Positions 9,177 through 21,400 of a stretch of DNA of 64,000 nt are shown here, piece after piece. Both the position numbers and the translations under genes were made by a program. The stretch is from positions 1 through 64,000 of the forward strand of contig JALRMH010000055.1 of assembly GCA_026119935.1 (NCBI GenBank). Reading direction: 5' to 3'. Each line of letters begins with the position of its first letter. Within the stretch, counting starts at the first letter, position 1. The stretch is from Endothia cerciana. Taxonomy: Eukaryota; Ascomycota; Sordariomycetes; Diaporthales; Cryphonectriaceae. Under the pieces are notes generated by a model that saw nothing but the letters and a program-made list of their open reading frames with translations, had not been told where the DNA came from and made no database searches.

Positions 9177-12100
9177 TTACGAACCCACCGCGGGTTCATT
9201 CGTGCAGGTGAAGAGGTTGATGTGATGATCGCCCCTCGCTGCGGCGCCCATGACCATGCGGTGTGGGTGGAAAGAGGTGGCCGAGATGGGGGAGCCGCGG
9301 TTCTGCCCCAGGAAGCTGGAGTAGGGCTCGACACGCGAGAGCTCTCTGCCCTGGAAGTTGAACACTTTCACTATGTGGGCGGACGTCCCACTGCATCCGT
9401 CAGGGTCAGCAACAACGTTGGCGCGCTATGAACAAACAAACAAGATGACTGGGCGTGCGTGAGACGGCGGGGGGGGGGGGGGAGGGGAAGAAGACACTTA
9501 CACAGAAAACACAGGCAGGTGCTCGTGGACACTCGCCGTCCTGAGCACGTCCTTGGTCGTCTGGAACACCTTGAGTGGCTGATCCATCCGGATGTCCCAC
9601 AGCCTGACCTTGCCGTTCCTCGAAGCCGACACGAGCTCCCTCTGCCCGCCCCGCTGCATGTGCACGCTGCGCACCCACTGCCGATCCGGCTCGTCCTTCC
9701 ACTTACGGACCATCGCCTCCTGCGGCTTGAGGCGCGGGTCAAACACCCGCACCGCGCCATCCCCGAAACCCGCCACGAAGATGTTGCCCGTCATCTGGTC
9801 CGACGTCAGGGATGTCACGCAGCTGCCCGACCGCGCCGGGATGTCCATCACGCATGTCTCCGAGCTGGCGTTCCACACCCGGATCACGCGCACATCGCCC
9901 GCCACCAGGACCGTGCCGTTCACCTGCAGCCAGTCGAAGACCATACCCGAGTTGACGTTGCTCGCGACCATGTGCGTCAATGCACGCCATGACGATGCGA
10001 GCTCGGGCTTCTTCAGGTGTGCCTCGTCATCTCCCGGGGCGTAGTGCCGGTAGATGCGGATCACACCGTCAGATGAGCCGCTCATCAGGAAGGCCTGGTC
10101 ATCCTCGTTGATGAATTTGATGTCGCTGATCTTCGACCCTTCAGGGTTCCCGTTCGAGAACCTGCTCCTCTGCTTCTGCAGCTTCCAGTCCCAGACATAG
10201 ATGGAGTTGGCATCGTCCGCGACGGCGAGGTGGTCTTCGAACTGGTGGAAGGTCATCTTGGCGGGCTGGGCGCCGTTGTTGACCAGCGCCAGCTGGTGAT
10301 TCCACTTGTGGGATCCGGCGTGGGATTTCTGAGGTTGTGTCTCCCTAAGAATGCCCTCGTTCCTTGACCGCCTCCATAGCCGGGCGTTATATTCTTCGCT
10401 TCCGGGCTCCTCCGCCTCGTTCGCTTTCATCTGTGGCTCCCAGAAATACTCGATCGACCAGTCCAGAAACCCGCTCGGCAGGGGCAGCGCTGGTACTTCT
10501 CGCATATTGCGCTCCTTGTATCCAACCGAGACGGGCTCTTCCGCGATGTGATAGTTCGCAGGCGCCATCAGCTGTTCATGCTGCTCCGGCGGCGCGTCAG
10601 GCAACCCTGTCCTGTTCCTCAGCGAGCCAGTCCTGGAGGCCGACTGAGTAAGCGCAGGGGCCGCGCTGGTATTGACACCATCGGCACCGGCCCATGGACC
10701 GAACAGGGTGCTGAAGGTTCTCTTGAGCAGACCCGGAGATGGCGGCACTGACGTGTCAGAGGCCGTCGAGACACCCGTGTTTGTCCGTTGGTGCGAGGTC
10801 TGTCCCTTGAATGATGACTTCGTCCGTCGCTGTATCTCCTCCATCAGATTCTGCGCCTGAGCACCGACGGCTGAATGCAGCAGTGCATTGTGCACGTAGT
10901 CCGTGACAATGGTCGCATCTTTCTGCACCTCAGGATGAGGATCAACACTCATGATCATGATGTGTTTCCATGCCGCAGCGATGGCTGTGTTATTGGAGAG
11001 CCCTTCCGCTTGGGGCTGGATCGAGCCGTCCTCTGTGCGGTATGCGGGCCGAGCGTAATGTAATAGCATGTTTTGCCTGTCGAACAAATCATCCTTGGGC
11101 GGGAAAAGGAGATACTCCTTCTCCTCCAGGAGATGCTCGTATGCCGCGACGATGAACTTGCTCTCGTATCGGAGAACAAAATGCGACAGGAAGACGAGCA
11201 GTTCTCGGCGGACCATTGCGCTTCCATCATTGGCCATGTCTAGCAGCGTCCATGCGATGGCCTCTTCTATCCGCTGAACCTCAGCAGTCAGCTCCGGAAT
11301 GCCAATGAACGTGGTCATCGCGACCAGCATTGCCGCCCGAACTTCGCAGCATGGATCCTTCGTCAAGGCCGAGAGCTTCGTCGGGGCATTCTCTCTGATT
11401 CCCTTCCATTTGGCCTCGGCCATGTTTAGCCACAGCTGGCTCAGACACAAGCAGGACCACTGCCGCAGGAGCGGATTATCCTGGTTCTGCAGGTACAGCA
11501 GACAGTACGACATGATGTCCGTCTGGTTACAGACCACCTGGCCGGGTTTGTAGTCCTTGCAGAGCATGGCCAGAATGAACGCGCACATGGCCTTGTGTTC
11601 ATCACTGTTGGTGACGCAGAGGACCTCTGAAGGCTTGAGGATCTGGACGAAGTAGTTGTAGCCGCTGTCCTTGATCAGATCTTGCTGGCATGAGATGTCC
11701 ACGGCCAGGACTCGTGTCCAGATGAATACCATGACAGGCTTAAGCTCCATGTGCGTTGACTGTAACAGTTTTAGTACATACGGAAATATTCCGATACTCA
11801 GAGAGAGCTGAACAGCCCACGGCCCAAGGTCCAAGAATCTGCCGAGGAGTATTAGAGCCCTGACCCTGTGCTGCTGGCTCAAGAGCACCTGCAGAACCAC
11901 GGGGAGTTGTTCGGGCGGTTTTCGCGACATTGCGTCGCCCCTCGTGAGGTAGACATCGAAAGCCGAGAGCTGGTCGGTGAAGAAGGAAGAACTCTGATAT
12001 TCGTATTCGACGCCCTCATCTTTCCTCTCCAACAGGGGAAGCTGGGCCAGCGCCATATCGACAGCCAGGTCCCAGCTATCCCATAGGGGATGCTGGCGGG

Positions 12101-14081
12101 TATCTGGCAACTCGGGGTACGACTGCGGATGGCATCCGTACACTGACATGATCCTTTGCGCCAAGAGGAAGTTCCTGAAGAGTGCGGCCACCATGAGGTC
12201 CTGCCTGAAGAACTTCCTGAACAGGTGCCGAGGGAGCGTGGTCCAAGCGATGGTGTCCGTGATGGCGGTGAAGATCCAGTTTAGCTCGCCCAGCGGGGTC
12301 CGCCGCTCCTGAAGACGACCCGGAAGCTTCTTTGCTCTCTCTGGGGAAAGATCGGTCTTGAGCGGATTCTGTAGTGCGAAGAACCACAATGCCATCTCAA
12401 TGGGCGTGGTCAGGCACGAGGTGAAGAGATCAGCCGGGAGTTGGGGATTCGTGGGTAGGTTCTCCTTGGCGGCGCATGCAGCGAGGTGAATGTAGGGCTT
12501 AAAGCTGATTTTCTCGTAGCTTGGGTCGCGGGCAGCAGCATCGGCCTGTTCGCGCTCGTGTTTGTCGGCGAACCGGTGGAAGTTGTTGACGATGTTCCCA
12601 GCCTCTGAGCAGTCCCATACAAAGATGGTCGGAGCAGCCAGCCATGACTGCAAGTCATATAACGAAACTGGGATGTACTGAGTGTAGTTCTTGTTGAAGA
12701 CCCATAGCTCGCCCGACGCTGTCGGCTTCGGCACGCCATGGCCGTTGTAGTGGAGCAGAACCCTCTCATCCTTCGCATTACGACGGAGTGAGATGCAGAA
12801 TTTCTTGGTCTCCTCCACCGACGGGTCCAGGTACTGCTTGTATCGCGTCCTTATGGCGAGAGTCTCATATTGCGCCTGGAGAGCCTTGCCGATATTTTCC
12901 AGAGCCTTTTGTACGGGCGGGACGGTCGGGTCCTGCCATGCTTCCAGCTTTGCGCCCGGGTTCGTCTTCAGCTGATCTGGAGGTTCGACGCCGATATTAA
13001 GACAGACGGCGAGTGCCGCAGAGACGGTCTTTAGGCGATCCCTCATCCGCCAGTCCTGTATGGTGAAAGATTCTGCCTTGGGCCTCCCTGTCGTCTCGTG
13101 CCTCTTGTCCGTGTAATACATGTACCAGCCCTGAGCTTTCAAATTAGCCTATGCTGATGCCAGACTTATCGAGGGGCATTTCAGCAAGCCCATCTCCATG
13201 TCGACGCGAGGAAGATCAGCGCGATGGAGACAGGCTACCCAAGGATGCTCCGGAGCATTTAGAACCTTCTGGTAGCCTCGACCTGTCCGCAGGGCCACCA
13301 CGTGGGGTAGGCAGGTAAGGCCGCCAGTAGGCAGTGACCCGCAGATCTCCTTGGTACAGGAAAACCTGGAGGTGGATGGAAGCAGAGCACGCGGGGCCAG
13401 TGTATAGAGGTCAGGGGAAGAAGCACCCACATTTGCAAGCTGAGATATTATGTCCTCGCTCTGGTAATGTCCGTCGAACCCGTGCCTCATGCCAAAGTCC
13501 TCGGCGGTAGTAGCTACTATGGTCTGCTCATCGTTGGAGTTCTCGGCGCTGCTGTCGAGCCCTCGAGACGGATGCTCGCTCTTAGATCGCAGCAGCAGCG
13601 GTTTCGCAGGCCTGCGGGCAGCTTGAGGCCGCTGGTCGAGGCCGTTTGTGGACAGGGGCCCGGGGTCTTTGTGGTCTTCGCCCGGGGCGCTCGAGGGTCG
13701 CGCATAATTGCTGGTCGAGCCAGGCCTGGTGGCACCGCCCTCAGCCTGGGCGCGTGCCGCTGCCGCTGCCGCCGCCGCCGCCGCTTTTGTGGGCATCTTT
13801 GTCTGCGACTCGGGGCGGGAGCCGGTCGCGGCGAGGGCGGTGGTCGCGCCCGAGGAGACCCTGGCGGCGGAAGGCATGGTGTCGGGGCTGCCGCGCGCGG
13901 CCTGGGCGGGGGGTTTGGCGGAGCGCACGGGAGGATCGGAGGAGGGCGAGAGGAGCTGTTGGTGTCGCGGCTGGGGAGGGGAGGCGGGGTGGGCGGTGTG
14001 GTAGTGGTTCTGGCGCTGGTGTTGGTGCTGGTGTTGCTGTTGGGCGAGCTCAGTACCTAGGGTAGTGGTGACGGCGGTCAT
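9177..14081 (-). CDS. KOG1: Raptor/KOG1, TORC1 scaffold subunit
   Basis: Exons are complement(9177..9390, 9502..13130, 13431..14081), 1497 aa. Raptor presents substrates to TOR kinase in TORC1, which couples nutrients to growth at the vacuole. A disordered, Gln/His/Pro/Ala-rich N-terminus (about 1-180) leads to the conserved entry HGFDGHYQSEDIISQLAN|GWYMYYTDK, which spans intron 1. The caspase-like Raptor N domain carries HYNGHG (344-349) and DCSEAG (390-395). A HEAT/armadillo middle follows, then C-terminal WD40 repeats (about 1180-1497; SIYVWDW, VIRIYRH, VRVFDP, VRLWDI) ending ...GDHHINLFT. Intron 1 (13131-13430) starts GTGGGT. Intron 2 (9391-9501) starts GTAAGT and its removal gives LPVFSV|GTSAHIVKVF. 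Both junctions keep frame, and the length fits fungal orthologues. Confidence 0.95.
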
Positions 14082-17000
14082 GGTGAGAATGATGGCCTAC
14101 TGCGGCTTGACCATTGTCCTCGAGGCACGCGGGTCGGACTCGTCGTCGCCTCGGAAAAGAAAAGGGCCTATGCTGGCAGAGCGGGTGAGGATGTTGTCAA
14201 AGAGCTGGAGGCCCGGATTGGAACCTGAACGACGTCGACGAGCGTCGCCTTTGCCGTGGGCATGTATGTATGCAGTCGGCTTCTCTAGTTCTCGGCCGTT
14301 GGACTTTGGATCCGCAGTGGCAGTCAAGTGGGGGGGGGGGGTCCAGCAGCGAACGGGCATCACGTAATGTGGGTATGTATGTTGCTGGGTACCGTGTACT
14401 GGACATGCAGGCGTGCTAGGCGTGCTGGGTACGGATGGGGTAGGGGTTCAGCAGCCCTGGGCATTCGATGCCAGCTGCAAAAGATACCATCCCACAACCT
14501 GACAGGCGGGGCCGCACGGAGGGGGGGATAGCTGGCCTTATGGCCGGCCCCGACCCCAATACAAAAGTCAATTCCTGCAGCAATGCTGAGGTCTGCTACA
14601 TGTGAAGCCACTACGTGTGAGGCGCCTACAGGTTCACCTGCGCAGTGCCGGTTTTGCGCAGCTGCAAGCAGAAAAGGACGAACACAACCCGACATGGGTG
14701 GTGCATGAGCCTGGGATGCCTTGAGCTGGACACGGCCCCGGCAGGCAGTGTGAATGGCCTGCGAGGAGGTTCGTGGCACGTGCGCTAACCACATATCGGA
14801 TGCCAAACGAGCAAACCCATGTCTCAAGGTGTGTGGGCGGGTGATGGGACGAGGTTCCACTTGCTTCTGGAAGATCTGACCCAGCTCGTGCCGGGCACGC
14901 CAATGTGGCCAAGTTCGAGCCTATCGATAACGTCAGGTCCGACTTGCTCTCATCCACTCCCATCGCTAGAGGGTCAACCGTGTCCAACCACGACCATCAA
15001 CACCGCCCTCAGTTCTAGCCCTGAGAATACGGTCCGGCAGTCCGTGGGCGCTCTTCTGTGTCTGCCAAGGCCGCATCGCCGCATCCCAAGGCTGCATCCA
15101 GGGGTTGACAGTCGCTCTTCTCGCGACAGCCACGACAATATCGTAGGGGTTACTGGGCTACTTGTCGACCTCCTGGGCGGCGGTTGGGGGGACAACGATC
15201 CAGGTATCTCCGAGCGTGTCCGGAAGTTATCCGCTACATCAGACACAACCCCCGGGTATGCCCACGAAACTCCCATCATGTCACAGGCGCCGACGGCAAA
15301 GGCAGGGCTGTCCATCCACTCGGGGGTGGGGGGGATATCGTTGTTTCTCCTGATAGCCAAAGTAGATGGGGATAGACGGCAGCTCGCAGCTGTCGGCCCT
15401 CGGCGGCTCATGGCGGTGGCGGTGGCGGTGGCTGGCCAGAAATAGTGGTGTATCTCTTGGTTGGCACGACTGGCCCATGCAGCCGCGCCAGCTTGATACC
15501 GCGTAGTCAGGCACACAAAAGCTTGCTCTGCCTGGACCATTGACGGATCATGGACCCACCCCCCTCTCCCCCCCGAGAGGGCTCTCACCGGTGGCTGTCT
15601 GCCTGCCTGGCCAGTATGCTGGCCGCCAGCCTGGCTCGGGAGGCATTGGACCCGGCCAGACCAGTCGTGGCATGTGCTGAGATCCGGGACTGCAGGTGCT
15701 GTAGTCATCGGGGTCTAGTACCATAGGTACCTGAAAGGAAGCCTAGCGGGGAGCGCCGTTGGTATAGTGTGCCCAGTCGATTCGAGGCGGCGCCTAGACA
15801 GACGGACGTCGAGGTGTGCCTGTCCTGTATGTGTGGACTGCACCCTGGCAGGCCCGGTATCCGATGAGTGTGCGCAGGAACAGGGACTGCTATGTACAAA
15901 CCTTAGGGAGCTGGTTACAGAGAAGGGCACATGCGGTGATGGTATCGGACGTTTGATGCGGCTCCTCAGGTGGGGAACTGGCTCTGAATGAAAAGGGTAC
16001 ACGCGCCCATCGCACGGTGTGCCCGGCATAGTCGGACTACACGCCCGCCATCCACATGTGGTGTTTGGATTCGAGCAGAGCGACAACCTCGGTCCGGGTG
16101 CCTACTATGCGAGTACTCTGGTATCTGTCCTGTCTTGGAGGATGGTCTTTGGGCGTAGTGGATACTTGTAGCGAGGACGGCCCCAAAACCAGTCATGGCA
16201 AAGGACCGTCGTTGAAACGGGGTCTTGTTTTCTAGGATCTCCATTCACGTATGGGGCAATCGGTTGGCTCATGGGGGAAACAAATCTCGGCACGGACAAG
16301 TTAGGGCGCAGGTGGGTACGGGAACATTCGGTGCTGTGTAGGACCCTGCACAGAGTATCCATCCTGTTGATACTCTGTAAATTTCCCGAGGGCTCAAAGT
16401 TGCGCATGCAATCTTTGGGAGCCTGCCCCTTTCCCTTGTCAGGCCGTGTCTTTTGCTGCATCTTGCCAATGCTGGGCGTCTGGAGGGCGGGGTCCTCATA
16501 ATGTCTGTGTTCTACCGAGTATGTTCTGCCAGGCGACGGCATCGCTGGGTGTCGATCCCATCTTCAACGCTGGCCGTGGCCACATGCGGTGCGGTGCGGT
16601 GCGGTGCGGTGCGGTGCGGTGCGGTGCGGTGCGTTGCATTGCAGCGCTGTGCAGTGCGGTGCAGTCAGTAGCAGTGCGGTGCAGGTTCTGGTCCAGCTGG
16701 GTGCCACGAGGTCCTTGAAGGAGCTGGGCTGCGGCTTGACGAGATGAGACAGAGAGATTTGCACCGCCCTTTGGGGGGTCCTGAAGGGCGGCCCCAAAGG
16801 GACACAGGACGGACCTTGGAGGGGGGGGGGGGGAACCGCATCAGTTCCGGGGATGTAAGAAGACGATCCTGGCCGTGCCTGTTTGGTACTCGGTACTAAT
16901 GTGCATCACCGTAGCATTGGATGGATGTGCAATTACATTCATTGCATATGCACCAGGGACAGGAGGAGGAGTATGGGCTATTTCAGACTGGCAAGACAGC

Positions 17001-17800
17001 TGACGGGCAACCAGGCGTGAGATTTTATTATTTATAGCAGCACGCGACGGTGCTATGTCATACTGTAGTAGCCCTGTATGTCCTCAGGGCCCTCTCGCCC
17101 TGTGCGATTCCCAGGGGGGTGGGCTTCAGGATTACTATAGTAGACCATCGCAAAGTAGGGTGCGGTCGGGCCTTCACGACAAGCGTCTCAGCGGCGAGCA
17201 CGGACACCAACCAGGGTAGGAGGTTGAAACGAAGCAGGCGAGCTCAGTTCTTTGGCACACCTGCAACGCACTACACAGTAGGTAGGCTGCTGTGTATGGG
17301 CGCCAGAGCCTATAGAGCTGGCGTTGGTAGGGCCCTCGTTGCGGTTCCACCTGCACCTGGCCCTGCACGGACGCTGAACCACCACCACCACCACCTACTT
17401 ACTGACTTGACTTACTCACTCACCCACTGGCTTCGCTCGCCCGCTGACTCAACACCACCGCAAGGCCGTCTACAGGAGGGACCGGGGACCAGGACCGGGA
17501 CCAGGCCCAGCCGGCCAACCAGCCAGCCAGCCAGCCAGCCCAGGGTGGGGGGGCCCTCACAATACCAGCACGGACACAGGCCATTTCCAAACGGAAATAT
17601 TCGCTTCGCACCCAAAACCGTCCCCCATCAGCCGTAGTAGTACGGATTACACCCCCCAAACTCGGCCTCTCTCCTTTCGCATGCCAGCCCATCTGCTGCA
17701 ATTCCATCAACCACCCCCCATCCCGTCGCCGACTGGACCGCCCTTTTTCTTATCCTCTCCACCCCCCCCCCCTTGACTCTGTCTGTACTTCGGGACTGGG
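14082..17800. other. Long divergent spacer between KOG1 and TEA1 genes
   Basis: More than 3.7 kb lie between the two divergently transcribed genes before the TEA1 leader. Open frames up to 244 codons occur (e.g. 15708 to 14974 on - and 14819-15445 on +), but they overlap on opposite strands, are low-complexity and show no domain I know. Homopolymer G/C runs occur near 14329-14340, 16820-16832 and 17760-17772. It may hold long untranslated leaders or non-coding transcripts, for which I see no direct sign. Confidence 0.5.
16586..16630. repeat. Pentanucleotide tandem repeat (GCGGT)9
   Basis: Nine perfect GCGGT units followed by degenerate copies (GCGTT, GCATT, GCAGT and similar) to about 16685. 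It lies in the KOG1-TEA1 spacer and outside any coding frame that I accept. Confidence 0.9.
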
Positions 17801-18428
17801 CTCGACAGATGATGATGAGATGTTAATGGGTTCTAACGACTAGTCCGGTTAGCCTCTGTATTGTTTGGATCCTCAGCCTCGAACTCTCGACCCTCTCTTG
17901 CTGATTCGAATTCCCCCCAACCACCGCCTCTCTCTCGCGCCTCGCCTCGCCTCGCATCGCCTTGCCCTGCCTTACCTCGACCGACTCCACCGGCCACGGC
18001 GAGCCGCACCCCGTCCACCGATCCCGCGTCCAAGTTCGTCTTCTGTCTCGTATCGGACCCTCACAGCCTGAGAGCGGAAACCCCCTGAGATCGAGGTGGG
18101 TGATCAAAGAGAGACGCCGGAGACATCGACGGCGACCAGACTCCGATGTTCGTCCATTTCCAGCCCGCTTCAGTCTCGACAACGCACCCGCACCCTGTTC
18201 CACCGCTCCTGTACACCCACGGCCTCGGCTGCTCTTGCTGCCGCTGCCTCTCTGCAGCCCCTCTCTCCGACCTCACCACCCAGCCTTGGCCTCAGCCCGC
18301 CCCGTACCTCGAACCATCATCGCCTTGCCCCGCGTCCTGAGCCGGATCGCTGCGCCCGCCTCGCCCGTCCCGTCCGCCACCGAGGCGCAGGGTCCCCCCT
18401 CCGCACCCCAGCTCTCTAGCGACTAGCA
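17801..18428 (+). promoter_or_regulatory. Pyrimidine-rich leader/promoter of the TEA1-like gene
   Basis: This is a C/T-rich stretch with many CTC/TCGCC motifs and no purine-rich coding look, directly upstream of the ATG at 18429. Long pyrimidine-rich 5' leaders are common in Sordariomycetes. There is no clear TATA box, and transcription start sites cannot be placed. Confidence 0.35.
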
Positions 18429-21400
18429 ATGGCTTTTCTCTTTAAATCGAAGAAGCACCAGGAGAGGGCGCTGGCCGGAGGTCGCGAGGGTATCAATGGC
18501 TCCCAGGGCTCCATGCAGAGCCCCGATGCTCGCGCGAGGCTTGCCAGGGACGACAAGGCCAACACCCATAGGTCGACGCCCACCGGTAGCCTGAACTCCA
18601 TCGACAACGATGGTAGCAACGCAAGTCCTGATCAGGGCTTCAACCCCAATACCCTTCGCCGTGCCCAGGCTGGCGAGCCAACGTCCCAGATCGCCAGTGA
18701 GAGCCCACAACAACAGGCAAGTATTCGACATCCGCCTGCTCTTCTCGTGTCCTGTGTGCCGTCCCTTTACATGGCTTCTGCTGCGCCACGGACGATAGCA
18801 TCCCCCCGCTGACCTCGCTTTGGCAAATAGCTGCGCAATGGACCGCCACAGACCAGCCCGAGCTCGTCGCTGTACCCCTGGTCCCAGCGGAAGCTAAACT
18901 TCACGTCTCCCCACCCAGGTCCCTTTCCCCGGTATGGCGCCGCTGCCAACGCGACTGCCTCCAAGGAGGGCGACATGTATGTGATGGGGGGCTTGATCAA
19001 TAGCTCCACCGTCAAGGGAGATCTCTGGATGGTCGAGGCGGGAGGCAGTCTGTCGTGTTATCCATTAGCCACCACGGCCGAGGGGCCCGGACCTAGGGTC
19101 GGACATGCCAGTCTTTTGGTCGGCAACGCATTTATCGTCTACGGTGGCGACACAAAGATTGAGGACAACGACGTACTCGATGAGACCCTCTACCTCCTGA
19201 ATACCTGTAAGCCTGCCCCCGGGCGCTCGTGGCCGGGAATTGGACTTTTCCCGTCTTGCTGACCCATCCCAAGCGACGCGACAATGGTCAAGGGCTCTAC
19301 CGGCCGGGCCGCGGCCCTCGGGTCGCTATGGCCATACCCTCAATATACTGGGGTCCAAGATCTACATCTTTGGTGGCCAAGTCGAAGGCATATTTATGAA
19401 CGACATGGCGGCGTTCGACCTGAACCAACTACAGATGACCAACAACCGGTGGGAGATGCTCATGTTGAATAATGATGCCGGTGCGGTAGGCCCGGGGGGT
19501 CCGGGGAAGGTTCCACCAGCAAGGACCAACCACACAATGGTCTCTTTCAACGACAAGATGTATCTGTAAGTCAAGGCACCCTCACGGAAGGGATCCCCTT
19601 GGGCATTTCTGATTTGGTGCAGCTTTGGAGGTACAAACGGTTTTCAGTGGTTCAACGACGTCTGGTGTTACGATCCGGCGGCAAACACATGGGCACAGCT
19701 GGATTGTATAGGCTACATACCTGTGCCCCGGGAGGGCCACGCCGCCGCACTGGTCGACGACGTTATGTATATCTTCGGAGGGCGGACCGAAGAAGGCGCC
19801 GACTTGGGTGATCTGGCAGCTTTCCGCATCACGTCTCGCCGCTGGTATACTTTCCAGAATATGGGTCCATCGCCCTCACCGCGCTCAGGTCATACCATGA
19901 CGACAGTCGGCAAGATGGTAGTCGTGGTTGGAGGCGAGCCGAGCCAAGCAGCTCCGCCGGTGAATGACCTCTCCATGATTTACATGTTGGATACTACCAA
20001 GATTCGATATCCCAGCGATTCACAGATACAATCCCAAAGGACGCCTGGACAACGGCGGCCCAGTATGGCTGAAACACCATCGCAGTACGCTCGCAACACG
20101 CCATCCCGGGAGGGCTCCCAAGGTCCACCAGATCAGAGAAGGATAATCCCAAGAGACGGGGGTCCCATGAACAGCCCCAACGTTGTGAGAGGCATCAATC
20201 CACCCGACGCAAATGGGGTCAGTCCACCTGCAGCAAGCTCAAGAGGTCCCAGGGGTCTGGCCGCAGGACCACCTCCGAGCGGGCCACCTCCACAGGGCCA
20301 ACCACCAAGGCCAGGGGTGACCTCACGACCTAGCAGGAACGCGTCTCTAGAGAGGAACGACTTCGCAGGCACTGTGCCGAACCAGTCGCCAACAGTACCA
20401 CAAGAGAAAGTGGACACGTCGGGAGTCAACGGAGGGCCCACCCCAACATCCCAAGCGGCCAGGTCAGGCCTTGGGACCGAGACTGTGGCTGCCGAAGCGG
20501 CAGCGGCGAAAGGTGGGAGGGGTACGCATCAGACACGAGGGCAAGGCTCGATTGACAGTACAACAGAGCCCGTTTCACGAAGTGCTATCACATCCCCGCC
20601 TGGCTCCAGCTCGGGTCCGACTTCAGCCACGGACCCAGCCCCTGCCGCGGCCCCTGCTCCGGCTCCAACTTCAGCCACGATCCCGAGCCCTGCAGCAGCG
20701 CCGCCGCCGGCCAAGCCAGCTTCTCCGCCCCCACCAGCACGACAAGCTAGCAACCCGGTGACACGGCGGTCTTCGATGCGCAACTCACAAACAGTGGCAC
20801 TCTTGAAGGAGTTGGACGCAGCACGCAATAGGAATGCCTGGTACGCGTCGGAACTTGAGTTGGCTCGGAAATCCGGATATGTCGCGAATGCGTCACTGAG
20901 CCCGGTCCTGGACAGCCGTGCTACAGAGACATTCGACGACGACGACAAGCCACTAATCGAGGCACTACTGGCTATGCGAACAGAAGTTGCTAATGTGCAG
21001 GCTTCCCTCGACAAGCAAGCCGTGCTGGCTGCCAAGCACATCGCCGAGGCCGAAAAGCAGAGAGATGCTGCCATCCAGGAAGCTGCGCATGCGAAGGCGA
21101 AATTGGCAGCCCACGCCGGTGGCGGCGATGCAAACTCCGTGTACCCCGATACCGATCGCGAGGCAGATGGACGGTCCAACGAGCTGGGGCGGAAGCTTGC
21201 TACGGCGCTGAACGCCCAACGGGAGCTGCAGAACGCTCTGGATCGAATGTCGACTGACGTGGACGCCGAGAGACGCGCCCGCAAGATTGCAGACGATACG
21301 GTCGCTGCCGCCGAAAAGCGTATGGCTGCCCTGGAGGCGTACAAGCAGCGGAGCTCATCAGAATTGGAGCAGCTGAAGGCTGCATTGCACATGGCACAGC

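Noticed and set aside
14974..15708. 244-codon frame on - in the KOG1-TEA1 spacer
   Set aside because: Low-complexity Pro/Ser/Arg composition, overlaps a similar frame on +, no splice or family signals. Kept only as a question about the long spacer.
20529..21392. 287-codon frame on - inside the Tea1-like coiled coil
   Set aside because: Ala/Ser/Arg-rich antisense shadow of a heptad-repeat exon.
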